Assembly: GCF_023074835.1 (NCBI RefSeq)
Contig: NZ_JALLGW010000001.1
Span: 2,914,001-2,978,000 of the forward strand
DNA: 64,000 nucleotides
Direction: 5' to 3'
Source of the DNA: Halomarina salina
GTDB taxonomy: Archaea; Halobacteriota; Halobacteria; Halobacteriales; Haloarculaceae
Shown here: positions 53,208-61,403 of the stretch, piece after piece
How the letters are laid out: the number at the start of each line of letters is the position of its first letter
Numbering within the stretch: position 1 is the stretch's first letter
Program-made: the position numbers and the translations under genes
The notes under the pieces: model-generated
The model's database searches: none
What the model saw: the letters and a program-made list of their open reading frames with translations, nothing else
What the model was told of the DNA's origin: nothing

Positions 53208-53747
53208 TTACTCGCAGGCGACGGCCACTTCGCGTGTCATCTCGACTCGTTCACCGGACCCGACTGCGACGATCTCCAACACGACCGTCCGGGATTGCAT
53301 CCCGTCCCCAGGGCAAGTGGCGTCGACCGTTACCGGTTCGCTGTCACCAGGGTCGAGCGAGAACGACCAGTGAGCGCCCGACAGTTCGGGGAACGTCCCC
53401 CTCCTGTCTCCCTGGAAGTCTACGGAGACGTCGACTCCAGCGTCGAAGTTGTTCCTGACCGTGAGGAGCGTCACTTCGGAGCGCCGGAGACCAGACTCGT
53501 TGGCGTTCGTCGCGTTCGTCGCGTTGCTCTGCCCCTGGTTCTCGACGGTGGTTCCGGTGCCATCGACCTTCTCGCCTCCAGTGACTGTGACCTGCTCCGG
53601 GATGTCGACCGCCAGATACGCCTCCGAGTCGTCGACGACGGACACCGACACCCCCCGGTCGGCGGAGACCGACGAGAACGCCCCCGACCCGGCGACCAGA
53701 CAGACTGCCGCGAGTACCAGCAGTACCTGGTACGCCCGAGGTCTCAT
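53208..53747 (-). CDS. secreted protein, DUF1102-like
   Basis: The 179-residue protein has a Sec signal (MRPRAYQVLLVLAAVCLVAG, cleavage probably after SGAFSS or SVSA). The mature part is beta-rich and resembles DUF1102/TasA-like haloarchaeal surface proteins (ADRGVSVSVVDDSEAYLAVD, VRNNFDAGVDVSVDF, HWSFSLDPGDSEPVTVD). Two cysteines near the end (ATCPG, AVACE) may form a disulfide. It is coupled by a 4-nt overlap to the membrane protein gene upstream. Relatives are often processed by a dedicated signal peptidase, none of which is encoded nearby. Confidence 0.72.
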   Translation of the reverse strand: MRPRAYQVLLVLAAVCLVAGSGAFSSVSADRGVSVSVVDDSEAYLAVDIPEQVTVTGGEKVDGTGTTVENQGQSNATNATNANESGLRRSEVTLLTVRNNFDAGVDVSVDFQGDRRGTFPELSGAHWSFSLDPGDSEPVTVDATCPGDGMQSRTVVLEIVAVGSGERVEMTREVAVACE

Positions 53748-54079
53748 GGCTTCGGTTCGGTGGGCGGCGCGGCCGTCGAACCGATGCGAAGCCGTCTGTT
53801 CAGCACCGTGTGAACCGCCGCGGAGACCAGTAGCGAGGCGACGACGAACGTCAGCCACGACACCTCCGGAAGCCACGCCATCGGGGGGAGTCCGGCCAGC
53901 ACTCCCACGAGCACGGCCGTGTTCACGCACCCCAGACCGAGGTAGTACTTGCTCCATGGGATATCATGTCCGGGGACCATGTCGAGGTACACCTCCAGGT
54001 CCGTCGCGGGTTCCGAGCGTGCGACGGTGACGAGGGGTCGGCCGGCGAGTCCCGACCCGGCGACCGCTGACCAGGTCAC
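53744..54079 (-). CDS. small membrane protein coupled to the DUF1102-like gene
   Basis: Up to 111 residues from GTG at 54079, or 78 from an internal ATG at 53980 (MVPGHDIPWSKYYLGLGCVN). Two transmembrane helices are visible (GLGCVNTAVLVGVLAGLPPM and VSWLTFVVASLLVSAAVHTV), followed by a basic-to-proline-rich tail. It overlaps the next gene by 4 nt (ATGA). The first 30 residues look like the tail of a larger extracytoplasmic domain and the GTG has no clear TATA element, so the gene may be 5'-truncated or wrongly extended. Function unknown. Confidence 0.6.
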   Translation of the reverse strand: MTWSAVAGSGLAGRPLVTVARSEPATDLEVYLDMVPGHDIPWSKYYLGLGCVNTAVLVGVLAGLPPMAWLPEVSWLTFVVASLLVSAAVHTVLNRRLRIGSTAAPPTEPKP

Positions 54080-54212
54080 CGTCGCGCTCGGTGAGCGCTG
54101 ACTCGGTCAGCGGCCCCGTCCGAGGGTTGAAATCGCTCCGCGAGGCGATTTCTACGAGGTAGGTTACGCGTCGGTAGCGAATCGTGCGGGTGACGAGCGA
54201 TAACACGAACGT

Positions 54213-54232
54213 TTAACTCGCAGTCGAGTTAA
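54213..54232 (+). promoter_or_regulatory. perfect palindrome TTAACTCG-CAGT-CGAGTTAA at the gdh promoter
   Basis: The 8-4-8 inverted repeat has core ACTC-N6-GAGT, the same as in the TrmB-like box of the trmB promoter, with outer A/T pairs instead of T/A. It overlaps the probable TATA region (TTAACT, 54229-54234) about 22-26 nt before the gdh ATG. TrmB is the first candidate to bind; GfcR, encoded in the operon, is another. Confidence 0.6.
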
Positions 54233-54254
54233 CTTTTGATAGCGAGTCACTGCC

Positions 54255-55328
54255 ATGGACGCCATCGTACTACACAGAGACCACGACGGACCACGACGGA
54301 CGACGCTCCCGCGGCCGGAGCCCTCGACTGGGGAGGCGCTCGTCCGAACGCTCCGCGTCGGCATCGACGGGACGGACTACGAGGTCCTGAACGGCGGCCA
54401 CGGCGAGTTCCCCGAGGGGCAGGACCACCTCGTGCTCGGCCACGAGGCGGTCGGCGTCGTCGTCGACGCGAACGGTACCGAACTGACGGAGGGCGACGTC
54501 GTCGCGCCGACGGTCCGACGACCGACGCCGGACGGGTCGGGTCGAGAGTACTTCGAACGGGGCGAGGCCGACATGGCACCGGCGGGGACCTACCACGAAC
54601 GCGGTATCGTCGGTGCCGACGGGTTCATGGCGGAGTTCTTCACGTCGCCCGCGCGCGACCTGGTCAGAGTCCCCGACCGCCTCGCCGAGTACGGATTCCT
54701 CGTCGAACCGGCGAGTATCAGCGAGAAGGCGCTCGAACACGCGTTCGCCTCACGGTCGGCGTTCGACTGGTCGCTCGACAGCGCGCTCGTACTCGGCAAC
54801 GGTGCGCTCGGCCTGCTCACCCTCGGGATGCTCGTCGAGAGCGTCGGCGTCGAGCGAGCCTACTGTCTCGGTCGCCGCGACCGGCCCGACCCGACCATCG
54901 ACGTCGTCGAGGAGCTCGGCGCGACGTACGTCGACTCGCGGACGACGCCCGTCCCCCAGATTCCCAGGCGGTACGAGCCGATGGACCTGGTGTACGAGGC
55001 GACGGGCTACGCACGGCACGGGTTCGAGACGGTCGAGGCGCTCGCGCCGAGCGGCGTGGGAGCGCTCGTCGGCGTTCCGTCGCCCTGGGAGTTCGAGGTG
55101 GACGGCGGTGCACTCCACCGGGACCTCGTCCTCTCGAACAAGGCGCTCGTCGGAACCGTCAACTCGAACGTCTCGCACTTCCAAGGGGCAATCGAGACGC
55201 TCGACGCGCTCCCCGACTGGCTGTTCGACGCCATCGTGACGGACGTGGTTCCCGTCGACGACTTCGAACGAGCCTTCACCGAGGACGAATCGACTATCAA
55301 GACGGCAATCGAGTTCAGCGACACATGA
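54255..55328 (+). CDS. gdh: glucose 1-dehydrogenase, haloarchaeal zinc MDR enzyme
   Basis: The 357-residue protein resembles the Haloferax glucose dehydrogenase as I recall it: RTLRVGIDGTDYEVLNGGHG (residues 33-52), the metal-site region LVLGHEAVGVVVD, EYFERGEADMAPAGTYHERG, GIVGADGFMAEFFTSP, EPASISEKALEHAFASRSAF, LGNGALGLLTLGML for the cofactor fold, YCLGRRDRPDPTIDVVEELG and NKALVGTVNSNVSHF. The usual structural-zinc cysteine cluster of MDR proteins is absent, as in the haloarchaeal enzyme. It oxidises glucose to gluconolactone with NADP, the first step of the semi-phosphorylative Entner-Doudoroff pathway. It overlaps gfcR by 4 nt. Confidence 0.93.
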   Translation: MDAIVLHRDHDGPRRTTLPRPEPSTGEALVRTLRVGIDGTDYEVLNGGHGEFPEGQDHLVLGHEAVGVVVDANGTELTEGDVVAPTVRRPTPDGSGREYFERGEADMAPAGTYHERGIVGADGFMAEFFTSPARDLVRVPDRLAEYGFLVEPASISEKALEHAFASRSAFDWSLDSALVLGNGALGLLTLGMLVESVGVERAYCLGRRDRPDPTIDVVEELGATYVDSRTTPVPQIPRRYEPMDLVYEATGYARHGFETVEALAPSGVGALVGVPSPWEFEVDGGALHRDLVLSNKALVGTVNSNVSHFQGAIETLDALPDWLFDAIVTDVVPVDDFERAFTEDESTIKTAIEFSDT

Positions 55329-55951
55329 AGAACGTAGACGACCTCATCGAGAACGCGACGGCACTGGCACAGAAAGGACTCTCGAAGGGCGAGATCGCCG
55401 ACGAGTTGAACGTCTCGCGGGAGACGGCGCGGTGGCTCGTCGAGCGAGGCGACGCCTCGACGGGCGGCCCCGAGACCGAACCCGCCCCGCGGGAACCGAC
55501 CGACATCCACGTCGACTGGTCCGCGGTGGGGACCGACAGCGACCGCCTCGACTTCGTCGGGCGCGCGCTCGCAGACCTGCTCCGGGACAAGAACGGCGTC
55601 CCGGACGTCACCGTCGGCGTCGAGAAGGCGGGCGTCCCGCTCGCGACGACCGTCGCGCGCGACCTGGAGACGGACCTCGGAACCTACACCCCCCGGAAGC
55701 ACCAGTGGAACGAGGGCGACATCGAGGACCTCGGCGGGAGCTTCTCGCGGAACTTCGCGCCCGTCGAGGACCACGACTGCGTCGTCGTCGACGACACCGT
55801 CACCAGCGGGACGACGCTCACCGAGACCATCTCGGCCATCGAGGAACGCGGCGGCAACCCGACCGCCTGTGTCGTCCTCGTCGACAAGCAGGGCGTCGAC
55901 GAGGTGGAGGGCGTTCCGGTGTACTCGCTGGTGCAGGTCATCCGGGTCTGA
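55325..55951 (+). CDS. gfcR: GfcR, PRTase-like regulator of sugar catabolism
   Basis: The 208-residue protein has an N-terminal helix-turn-helix (residues about 5-45, LSKGEIADELNVSRETARWL) joined to an orotate-phosphoribosyltransferase-like domain with the PRPP loop CVVVDDTVTSGTTLTETI (about 151-168) and VTVGVEKAGVPLATTVA. This is the arrangement of haloarchaeal GfcR (formerly annotated PyrE-like), an activator of glucose and fructose breakdown genes in Haloferax. The gdh-gfcR order and ATGA overlap make one operon, so the regulator is produced with its target enzyme. Confidence 0.92.
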   Translation: MKNVDDLIENATALAQKGLSKGEIADELNVSRETARWLVERGDASTGGPETEPAPREPTDIHVDWSAVGTDSDRLDFVGRALADLLRDKNGVPDVTVGVEKAGVPLATTVARDLETDLGTYTPRKHQWNEGDIEDLGGSFSRNFAPVEDHDCVVVDDTVTSGTTLTETISAIEERGGNPTACVVLVDKQGVDEVEGVPVYSLVQVIRV

Positions 55952-56051
55952 GGCTCGCCTCGACTCGGGTCCCGAATCGGTCCACGGACGGAGAGCAGAC
56001 GAGGGTCGCCCACGTCGTCGCTCCGCGCTCGCGCTCGCGGGGTCCTGGGTC

Positions 56052-56309
56052 TCAGTTCTCCGCGTGCTCCTCGTACGCCTCGGGCGTGTACGTCTTCAGT
56101 TCGAGCGCGTGGATGTCGCGCGTCATGTGGTCGCCGAGCGCGTCGTAGACGAGCTGGTGCTGCGCCACGAGCGACTCCCCCTCGAACGCGGGCGAGACGA
56201 CGACGGCCGCGAGGTGCGTGTCGTCGTCCGGGTTCCGGGGGCGGAACACGTCGACCTCGGCGTCCTCGATACCCTCCTCGATGAGTGCCGCGACCTCCTC
56301 CGGTGTCAT
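56052..56309 (-). CDS. BolA family protein
   Basis: The 85-residue protein has the BolA fold pattern: MTPEEVAALIEEGIEDAEVD, HLAAVVVSPAFEGESLVAQH and QLVYDALGDHMTRDIHALEL (VYDALG matches the conserved VYxxLG). BolA proteins work with monothiol glutaredoxins in iron-sulfur cluster handling; a glutaredoxin is encoded at 5819-6061 but not adjacent. The start at 56309 is supported by a TATA element CTTATTCC about 24-31 nt upstream. It is convergent with gfcR. Confidence 0.9.
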   Translation of the reverse strand: MTPEEVAALIEEGIEDAEVDVFRPRNPDDDTHLAAVVVSPAFEGESLVAQHQLVYDALGDHMTRDIHALELKTYTPEAYEEHAEN

Positions 56310-56412
56310 ACCCGCGAGTCGGTGAGCCGACGGAATAAGCGGCGTGGCTCCGCGTCGGTGAGGCGAGCGGTCAGGAAAAAGGCGCGTCCGGTCGGGAACC
56401 GTTCTCGTCCGT

Positions 56413-56679
56413 TCAGGGTTTGACCTTCGACGCCCCCTTGCGGACGCGACCGGCGAGGCCACGCGACTCCTTGGTGTGGGCGTGGACCGGGAACGCGATC
56501 TTCACGGTGGTCTTGTACTGTGCTATCTCGCCGTCGATGACGTCGGCGGTCTGGTCCATAATCTCGATACCGTGGACGTCGTCGATGGTCTTGCCCGCCT
56601 CCGCGACGGCCTCGCGGGCCGCGTCCTCCCACGATTCGTCGGACGTCCCGAGCACCTGGATGATCTTCACGGCAGTCAT
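56413..56679 (-). CDS. dodecin-like protein lacking the flavin-stacking tryptophan
   Basis: The 88-residue protein has the dodecin pattern IIQVLGTSDESWEDAAREAV, ... IEIMDQTADVIDGEIAQYKT then VKIAFPVH. Halobacterium dodecin stacks riboflavin on Trp36 and contacts Gln55; by eye-alignment these positions are Gly (DVHGIEIMDQ) and Lys (QYKTTV) here, so a flavin-storage role is doubtful. The tail after the fold (about 20 residues, basic, RGLAGRVRKGASKVKP) is longer than in the 68-residue flavin dodecin. A GATAACCG promoter element lies about 25-32 nt before the ATG at 56679. Confidence 0.85.
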   Translation of the reverse strand: MTAVKIIQVLGTSDESWEDAAREAVAEAGKTIDDVHGIEIMDQTADVIDGEIAQYKTTVKIAFPVHAHTKESRGLAGRVRKGASKVKP

Positions 56680-56780
56680 AGGCACACCGCTGTAGGCACC
56701 GCACGGTTATCTCGATAGCTACGGTCGGACTCCGGGACGGTCTGGGGTGCAGGCCGATTCGGCACGAGTGGCGCCGACCG

Positions 56781-57755
56781 TCAGAGCCAGTCGTCGAGCC
56801 CCGTCTGGGTGAGCGCCTCCTCGATGCGCTCGAACCCGCGTTCGACCTCGCTCTCCGGGATCGCCCACTCCTCGCAGACGAACTCGCGGGCGGCGTCGAC
56901 GTCCGGCGAGAGGTCGGTGTCGAACGCGTAGTCGTCGGTCGTCGCGGGGTCGAGGAACAGCGCGCGGATGCGGTCGGCGTTGTCGATGTACTCCTCGCGG
57001 GCGTCGAGGACGCTCCAGAGGTCGCCGTGTTCGTGGACGAGTTTCACGGCCGTCTTCGGACCGACGCCGGAGAGACCGTCGTTGAAGTCGGTCCCCATCA
57101 GGATGCCCACGTCGACGAGTTGCTCCCACGTCAGGTCGTGTTCGTCGAGCGTCGCCTGGAAGTCCATCAGTTCCGGGTCGCCCTTGCTCGTCAACTGCCG
57201 GAGCGTCAGCGGCGCACCGAGCAGGAGCGCGTCGTAGTCCTCGCTGCCGACGTAGTCGGCGTCGCCCCGGCGGACCATGTAGCTCGCCTGCGCCTCCCCC
57301 TCGGCGGGAGCCTCGACGACTGGCACGTCGAGCAGGTCGAGCAGTTCCTTCGTCGTCTCGACGATGAGCGGTGTGAGTCGCTGGGTGCGGGATTCGAGGG
57401 TCGATATCCTGGCGGCGTCACCGCGCTCTCTGGCCTCGTCGAGTTGCTCCTCGTAGCGTTCGCGCTGTTCGCGGCGCTCCTCGACCTCCTCGGATTTCAG
57501 TTCGGTGACGCCGCCGTCGAAGACGAACACCGGGGTGAGGCCGTGCTCGACGAACTTCGGGAGGCCCTGCACGACGCCGATGAGGTTGGCGACCTCCTGT
57601 CCGTCCTTCGTGTACGCGCGGTTGTTCGTGAACCGGACGGTCGTCGTGAGATACCGGTAGAGCCAGTTGTGCGCGTCGACGGCGACGACGCCCGAGACGT
57701 CGTCGAACGACACCTCCTCGATGGCGGCGAGCTGGCGCAGGTCCGCGTTTCCCAT
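56781..57755 (-). CDS. fen: flap endonuclease 1
   Basis: The 324-residue XPG/FEN1 nuclease has an N-terminal domain with [20 protein letters not shown] and [20 protein letters not shown], and an internal domain with [20 protein letters not shown], the catalytic carboxylates in [15 protein letters not shown], and the helix-hairpin-helix region [20 protein letters not shown]. The C-terminus QTGLDDWL fits a PCNA-interacting box. It cleaves 5' flaps during Okazaki-fragment maturation and repair. The ATG at 57755 (MGNADLRQL) is the expected start, since the glycine after Met is part of the active site, and GATTGAAG lies about 25-32 nt upstream. Confidence 0.95.
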   Translation of the reverse strand: MGNADLRQLAAIEEVSFDDVSGVVAVDAHNWLYRYLTTTVRFTNNRAYTKDGQEVANLIGVVQGLPKFVEHGLTPVFVFDGGVTELKSEEVEERREQRERYEEQLDEARERGDAARISTLESRTQRLTPLIVETTKELLDLLDVPVVEAPAEGEAQASYMVRRGDADYVGSEDYDALLLGAPLTLRQLTSKGDPELMDFQATLDEHDLTWEQLVDVGILMGTDFNDGLSGVGPKTAVKLVHEHGDLWSVLDAREEYIDNADRIRALFLDPATTDDYAFDTDLSPDVDAAREFVCEEWAIPESEVERGFERIEEALTQTGLDDWL

Positions 57756-57859
57756 TGCCGGAGTGTGGTGGGTGGCGGGCTTCAATCCCCCGAGTGGCGA
57801 CGGACTCGCGTCGAACTCGGTCGAGCAACCTACATCACCCCCCGCCAGCAACGGTCGGT

Positions 57860-58303
57860 ATGGTCCCTCCACGCCGTCGGTTGCCCTCGGGTCGTCCCGA
57901 CGGGGTGTCCGAACGGTACGTCGACGTGCTGCTCGCCGTCGCCGCCGGAGTCGCCTCGATCGTCGGATACGCGACGGGCGTGTTCACTGTCTCCGGTGGC
58001 GTCGTGGTCGTCCCGGCGACGGCGACGCTCCTCGGCGTCCTCGCCGCGGGTGGGGTCGGCTACCGGCGCTCCGGGCTGCTCCTCGCGTGGCTAGCAGCGT
58101 TCACCCCCTTGTTCACCTTCGGTGCCGAGTGGGGGGTCCTCGGTCTCTCCGGACACGACCTCGGCGAGCGGCTCGCGTTCGTCTTCGACCCGGTGTCGCT
58201 CGCAGTGTACGGCGCAACCGCCGTCGTGAGCGGCGTCACGGGCTACGTCTCCGGGTCGTTCCTCCGTGGCGACGTCGACGTACTCGGTGCCGGCGAGACC
58301 TGA
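57860..58303 (+). CDS. membrane protein of unknown function (147 residues)
   Basis: The frame has about 20 basic N-terminal residues ([20 protein letters not shown]) and four hydrophobic segments (about 22-42, 45-63, 68-88 and 112-134), ending [15 protein letters not shown]. The pattern is of small haloarchaeal membrane proteins; I do not recognise the family. The ATG at 57860 is chosen since the sequence upstream lies antisense to the fen start. It is divergent from fen, convergent with the SMR gene, and only 104 bp separate the divergent starts. Confidence 0.68.
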   Translation: MVPPRRRLPSGRPDGVSERYVDVLLAVAAGVASIVGYATGVFTVSGGVVVVPATATLLGVLAAGGVGYRRSGLLLAWLAAFTPLFTFGAEWGVLGLSGHDLGERLAFVFDPVSLAVYGATAVVSGVTGYVSGSFLRGDVDVLGAGET

Positions 58304-58321
58304 AGAGCGTCCTCCACGACG

Positions 58322-58639
58322 CTACGCGGTGAGCTCCAGTCCCACGATACCGACGACGACCAGTCCGACGAACAGTCCGCGAGCGGCGGTCGCGGGTTCG
58401 TCGAACAGGAGCACCCCACCGACCGCGGCCCCCACCGCGCCGATACCGGTCCAGACGGCGTAGGCCGTGCCGATGGGCAGCGACTGGACTGCACGCGCGA
58501 GCAACAGCATGCTGACGAGGAGCGCGACGACGGTGACGGCGGCGGGGGCGGGTTTCGAGAGGCCGTCCGAGGCGGCCAGCGAGAGCGCCCACACGATCTC
58601 GAAGACGCCAGCGACGAGCAACACGAGCCACGGGTTCAT
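58322..58639 (-). CDS. SMR-family multidrug or guanidinium exporter (SugE/EmrE type)
   Basis: The 105 residues form four transmembrane helices. Helix 1 carries the essential glutamate in LVAGVFEIVWALSLAASDGL (Glu14), and IGTAYAVWTGIGAVGAAVGG is the family signature in helix 3. The W-A-L-x-L after the glutamate is the SugE/Gdx-like form, so guanidinium export is more likely than broad drug efflux. SMR proteins work as antiparallel dimers with protons. The start MNPWLVLLVAGV at 58639 has GCTTTCACGG 24-32 nt upstream. Only one SMR gene is present. Confidence 0.92.
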   Translation of the reverse strand: MNPWLVLLVAGVFEIVWALSLAASDGLSKPAPAAVTVVALLVSMLLLARAVQSLPIGTAYAVWTGIGAVGAAVGGVLLFDEPATAARGLFVGLVVVGIVGLELTA

Positions 58640-58700
58640 ACCGTCGGTCGTGGCGCGGGCCGTGAAAGCGCGCCGGTCCGCGTCCGGGGTCGTTCGCCCC

Positions 58701-59252
58701 TCAGTCACACTCCTCCGAGACGACGGTCGGCGCTCCGCGCTCGCGCTTCTCCGCGACGAACTCCAGTTCCTCGTCGGTCAGGTCGCGGTCGGCGAACAGC
58801 GCCAGTCCCTCGTCGTAGCGCGTGCGGTCGCTCGGGTGGCTCATCACCAGTTCGGCGAGGCCCGTCTCTCGGCCGGTGAATCCGAACCCCGCCTTCGACA
58901 GCGACTCGTAGGAGTACGGGTTGTTGACCGCGATGGCGACCGTCTCGTAGCCCCGGTCGTGCGCCCAGTCGGTCGTCCACGTCACGAGGCGAGTACCGAT
59001 TCCCTCGCCGCGGCGGTCCCGCCTGACCGTGACGTACCGGAGGCGGAGCGTGTCGGCGTCGGTGCGGTCCTCGGAGAACGCGACGGCCGCGAGGACGCCC
59101 GTGACGTACTCCTCGCGCGGGTCGGGGAACGAGGTGGGTGCACCGTCTTCGAGGGCGACGGCCTTCCCGCCGGGGACGACGAACTTCCCGGCGTAGGCGA
59201 ACTGCTCGTGGTCGAGGCGGAAGGCGGCGTCCTCGCGTACCACGAACTCCAT
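58701..59252 (-). CDS. GNAT family N-acetyltransferase
   Basis: The 183-residue protein has the GNAT core LRLRYVTVRRDRRGEGIGTR (R-R-G-E-G-I-G acetyl-CoA loop, residues about 77-84) and the helix AIAVNNPYSYESLSKAGFGFTG (ends given). A C-terminal helical extension (about 145-183, DEGLALFADRDLTDEELEFV) is not part of the minimal fold. Haloarchaeal relatives are numerous and uncharacterised; the acceptor is unknown. The start at 59252 has GGCTAACCG about 22-30 nt upstream. It is divergent from DUF3054 and followed by the SMR gene on the same strand, 61 bp away. Confidence 0.88.
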   Translation of the reverse strand: MEFVVREDAAFRLDHEQFAYAGKFVVPGGKAVALEDGAPTSFPDPREEYVTGVLAAVAFSEDRTDADTLRLRYVTVRRDRRGEGIGTRLVTWTTDWAHDRGYETVAIAVNNPYSYESLSKAGFGFTGRETGLAELVMSHPSDRTRYDEGLALFADRDLTDEELEFVAEKRERGAPTVVSEECD

Positions 59253-59363
59253 GGGCAGTCGAGTGGTGCCGGACGGTTAGCCGATGCGGTCGGAAGCGAC
59301 CGATACGAACACGGTCGCTCGCAGAGCGCGGGAGTGAAGTCCGGGCCGCTCCCAGGAGGCAGT

Positions 59364-59807
59364 ATGGGAACGTCCACCGCCACCGGTCTCCGTGGACGCA
59401 TCGACCCCTCACCGACGACGCTCGGGTTCGTGGTGGGCGACCTGCTGCTCATCGCCGTGTTCGTCGTCAGCGGCGAACTGAGCCACAACGTCGACCCCCT
59501 CACGCAGACGGCGACCGTCGTCGACACGGCCATCCCCTTCTACGTCGGCTGGCTCCTGCTGTTCCCGCTGGTCGGCGTGTACGCGGCCCGGACGAGACGC
59601 TCGCTCCGGTCTGCGGTCGTCCGCACGGCGGGCGCCTGGGTGGGCGCGGCCGTCGTCGGACTGGTGCTCCGGGGAACCGACCTGTTCCACGGCAACTTCG
59701 ACGTGACGTTCCTCCTCGTCGCGACACTCGTCGGTCTCGCGTTGCTGGTGCCGTTCCACCTGCTACCGTTCGTCCCCCGTGTCGTGCGACGGCTCCGCGG
59801 CGAGTAG
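59364..59807 (+). CDS. DUF3054 family membrane protein
   Basis: The 147-residue protein has four hydrophobic segments and the DUF3054 layout: TTLGFVVGDLLLIAVFVVSG ... PFYVGWLLLFPLVGVYAART, then VRTAGAWVGAAVVGLVLRGT and the final helix FLLVATLVGLALLVPFHLLP with VRRLRGE. The function of the family is not known. It has an AGGAGG Shine-Dalgarno sequence 5 nt before the ATG at 59364, unusual in this mostly leaderless genome, which also fixes the start. Convergent with the MFS gene. Confidence 0.85.
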   Translation: MGTSTATGLRGRIDPSPTTLGFVVGDLLLIAVFVVSGELSHNVDPLTQTATVVDTAIPFYVGWLLLFPLVGVYAARTRRSLRSAVVRTAGAWVGAAVVGLVLRGTDLFHGNFDVTFLLVATLVGLALLVPFHLLPFVPRVVRRLRGE

Positions 59808-59840
59808 AAGCGCTGAACGGCGCTCGTCTCAGCCACCCGG

Positions 59841-61145
59841 TCAGGCCGCAGTTCGCGCGCGACTGTAGAGTCCGAACCCGAGCAGCCCCGCGACCAGGCC
59901 GAAGACGGCGAGGACGGTGAACAGGACCGGTTGTGAGAACTCCGCGAGCGCGACCCCCGCGATGGTCGCGCCGAGCGCTCCCACGCCGAAATTGCCGAGG
60001 TAGGTGTAGCCGTAGGAGAGTCCCCGCGCCTCCGGCGGGGTGTAGTCGGCGACGGTCGCCTGGTAGAACGGCTGGACGAAGAACAGGAAGAACCCCAGCA
60101 GTGCGCTCACGACGAGCAGCGGGAGCAGTCCCACCTCGGCGAGCGGGAGGTAGGCGAGCGCGATGACTCCGAGCGCGCCGTAGCCCACGACCAGACCGAG
60201 TTCGACCGGAATGCGGTCGGTGAGCTTCCCACCGACGTACTGACCGCCGACGCCGACGGCGAGCAGGCCGGTGTAGATGTAGTTCCCCGGCGCTATCTCG
60301 CGGCCGGCGAACTCCAGGGGCTGAATGGCGGCGAACCCGCCGAACAGGTCCGGGAGGAACGTGAGCACGCCCCGGTAGTAGAGCCCCTGGAGCATCACGA
60401 CGACGAAGACGACGACGAAGCCGCCGACGAACAGGTGTCGTGACGTGGTGAGGAACTCACCCAGCGAGTCGACGCCGGGGTTGGCCTTCGACCCGTCCTC
60501 GCCGTCCGAGCCGCCGTCGGCCGCGACGGCCGCCATCTCGTCGACCGACACGCGCGTGGCGACGAGCGCACCCGCGAGCGCCGGGAGCGCGAGGACCGCG
60601 GCGACGACCTGCCACTGGTCGCTCAGCGCGAAGAGGAGGACCGTCGTCACGAACGGCCCGAGGGCAGTGCCGACGTTGCCGGCGGTGCCGTGGTAGGCGA
60701 ACGCGTCGCCGCGCTCCTGGACGCCCCGCGTGATGAGCGAGAGACCAGCCGGGTGGTAGACGCTCGCCGCGAGCCCCCAGACGACGAGGGCGACGGCGAC
60801 GACGCCGAGTTCGGGCGCGACGCCGACGACGGGGAGCGAGTCACCGCCGACGAGCCCACCGAGCGCCGGGGCGGCCCCGAGCAGGAGGAACGCGCCGCCC
60901 ATCCCGGCGAGACAGACGACGATGAGCTCCTTCGAGCCGTATCTGTCGGCGAGGATGCCCGCCGGAAGCGACCCCAGGCCGAACAGCGAGAGACCGACCG
61001 TGAGCACGACGCCGATGACCGCCTCCGTCGTCCCGAACTGGGACAGCCAGATGGGGACGAACACCGGGAACGCGAACTCGTAGGTGTGGACCATCGAGTG
61101 CGCGAGCATGACGAGCCCGGTTATCGCCCGGTCGTTGTCGTTCAC
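59841..61145 (-). CDS. MFS transporter
   Basis: The 434-residue polytopic protein has 12 predicted helices; the loop after helix 2 reads SLPAGILADRYGSKELIVVC (G-x-x-x-D-x-x-x-x-x motif), and a central acidic loop spans about 205-235 (AVAADGGSDGEDGSKANPGV). The second half repeats the fold (GGKLTDRIPVELGLVVGYGA). It may belong to the FSR or sugar/drug group; the substrate is unknown. The GTG at 61145 (VNDNDRAITGLV) is chosen over an ATG at 61214 because the intervening residues are not protein-like and GGGAGGAG lies 9 nt upstream. Confidence 0.87.
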   Translation of the reverse strand: MNDNDRAITGLVMLAHSMVHTYEFAFPVFVPIWLSQFGTTEAVIGVVLTVGLSLFGLGSLPAGILADRYGSKELIVVCLAGMGGAFLLLGAAPALGGLVGGDSLPVVGVAPELGVVAVALVVWGLAASVYHPAGLSLITRGVQERGDAFAYHGTAGNVGTALGPFVTTVLLFALSDQWQVVAAVLALPALAGALVATRVSVDEMAAVAADGGSDGEDGSKANPGVDSLGEFLTTSRHLFVGGFVVVFVVVMLQGLYYRGVLTFLPDLFGGFAAIQPLEFAGREIAPGNYIYTGLLAVGVGGQYVGGKLTDRIPVELGLVVGYGALGVIALAYLPLAEVGLLPLLVVSALLGFFLFFVQPFYQATVADYTPPEARGLSYGYTYLGNFGVGALGATIAGVALAEFSQPVLFTVLAVFGLVAGLLGFGLYSRARTAA

Positions 61146-61403
61146 GCCGTATCTCCTCCCACGAGTCGTTTCAACCCGTCGGTTCGGGCAGTACGACGAA
61201 AACGCAACGTACATATCAAGAACAGTGATTGAACAGTGTTGGTGACAGTTACTAGTATATATCCCTTGTGGCTAAAGCTACCCATAACTTATGGGAATCT
61301 ATTGAGTTAGATATTTCTTAGCGACAGATTAGGTCGGACGATGGATATCGGTCGATACGGGGGAAAGCTTTATGTTGAAGGTAACGCTACGTGATGATAG
61401 ACG
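61146..61403. promoter_or_regulatory. AT-rich divergent promoter spacer with a 15-bp palindrome
   Basis: Most of 61190-61400 is far richer in A and T than its surroundings. It holds a perfect 7-1-7 inverted repeat CCCATAACTTATGGG (61281-61295), a GTATATATCC element (61253-61262) and a TATA-like GCTTTATGTTG (61367-61377) that serves the next gene, 27-36 nt before its ATG. A near-palindrome (GTGGCTAAAGCTAC) lies beside the 15-mer. It probably controls both divergent genes. Confidence 0.55.

Noticed and set aside
54080-54254. Search for a truncated signal-peptidase gene before the DUF1102-like pair
   Set aside because: No S26 catalytic Ser/Lys or Ser/His motif is visible in any frame; only a short hairpin (GCTGA/TCAGC near 54097-54111) is seen.
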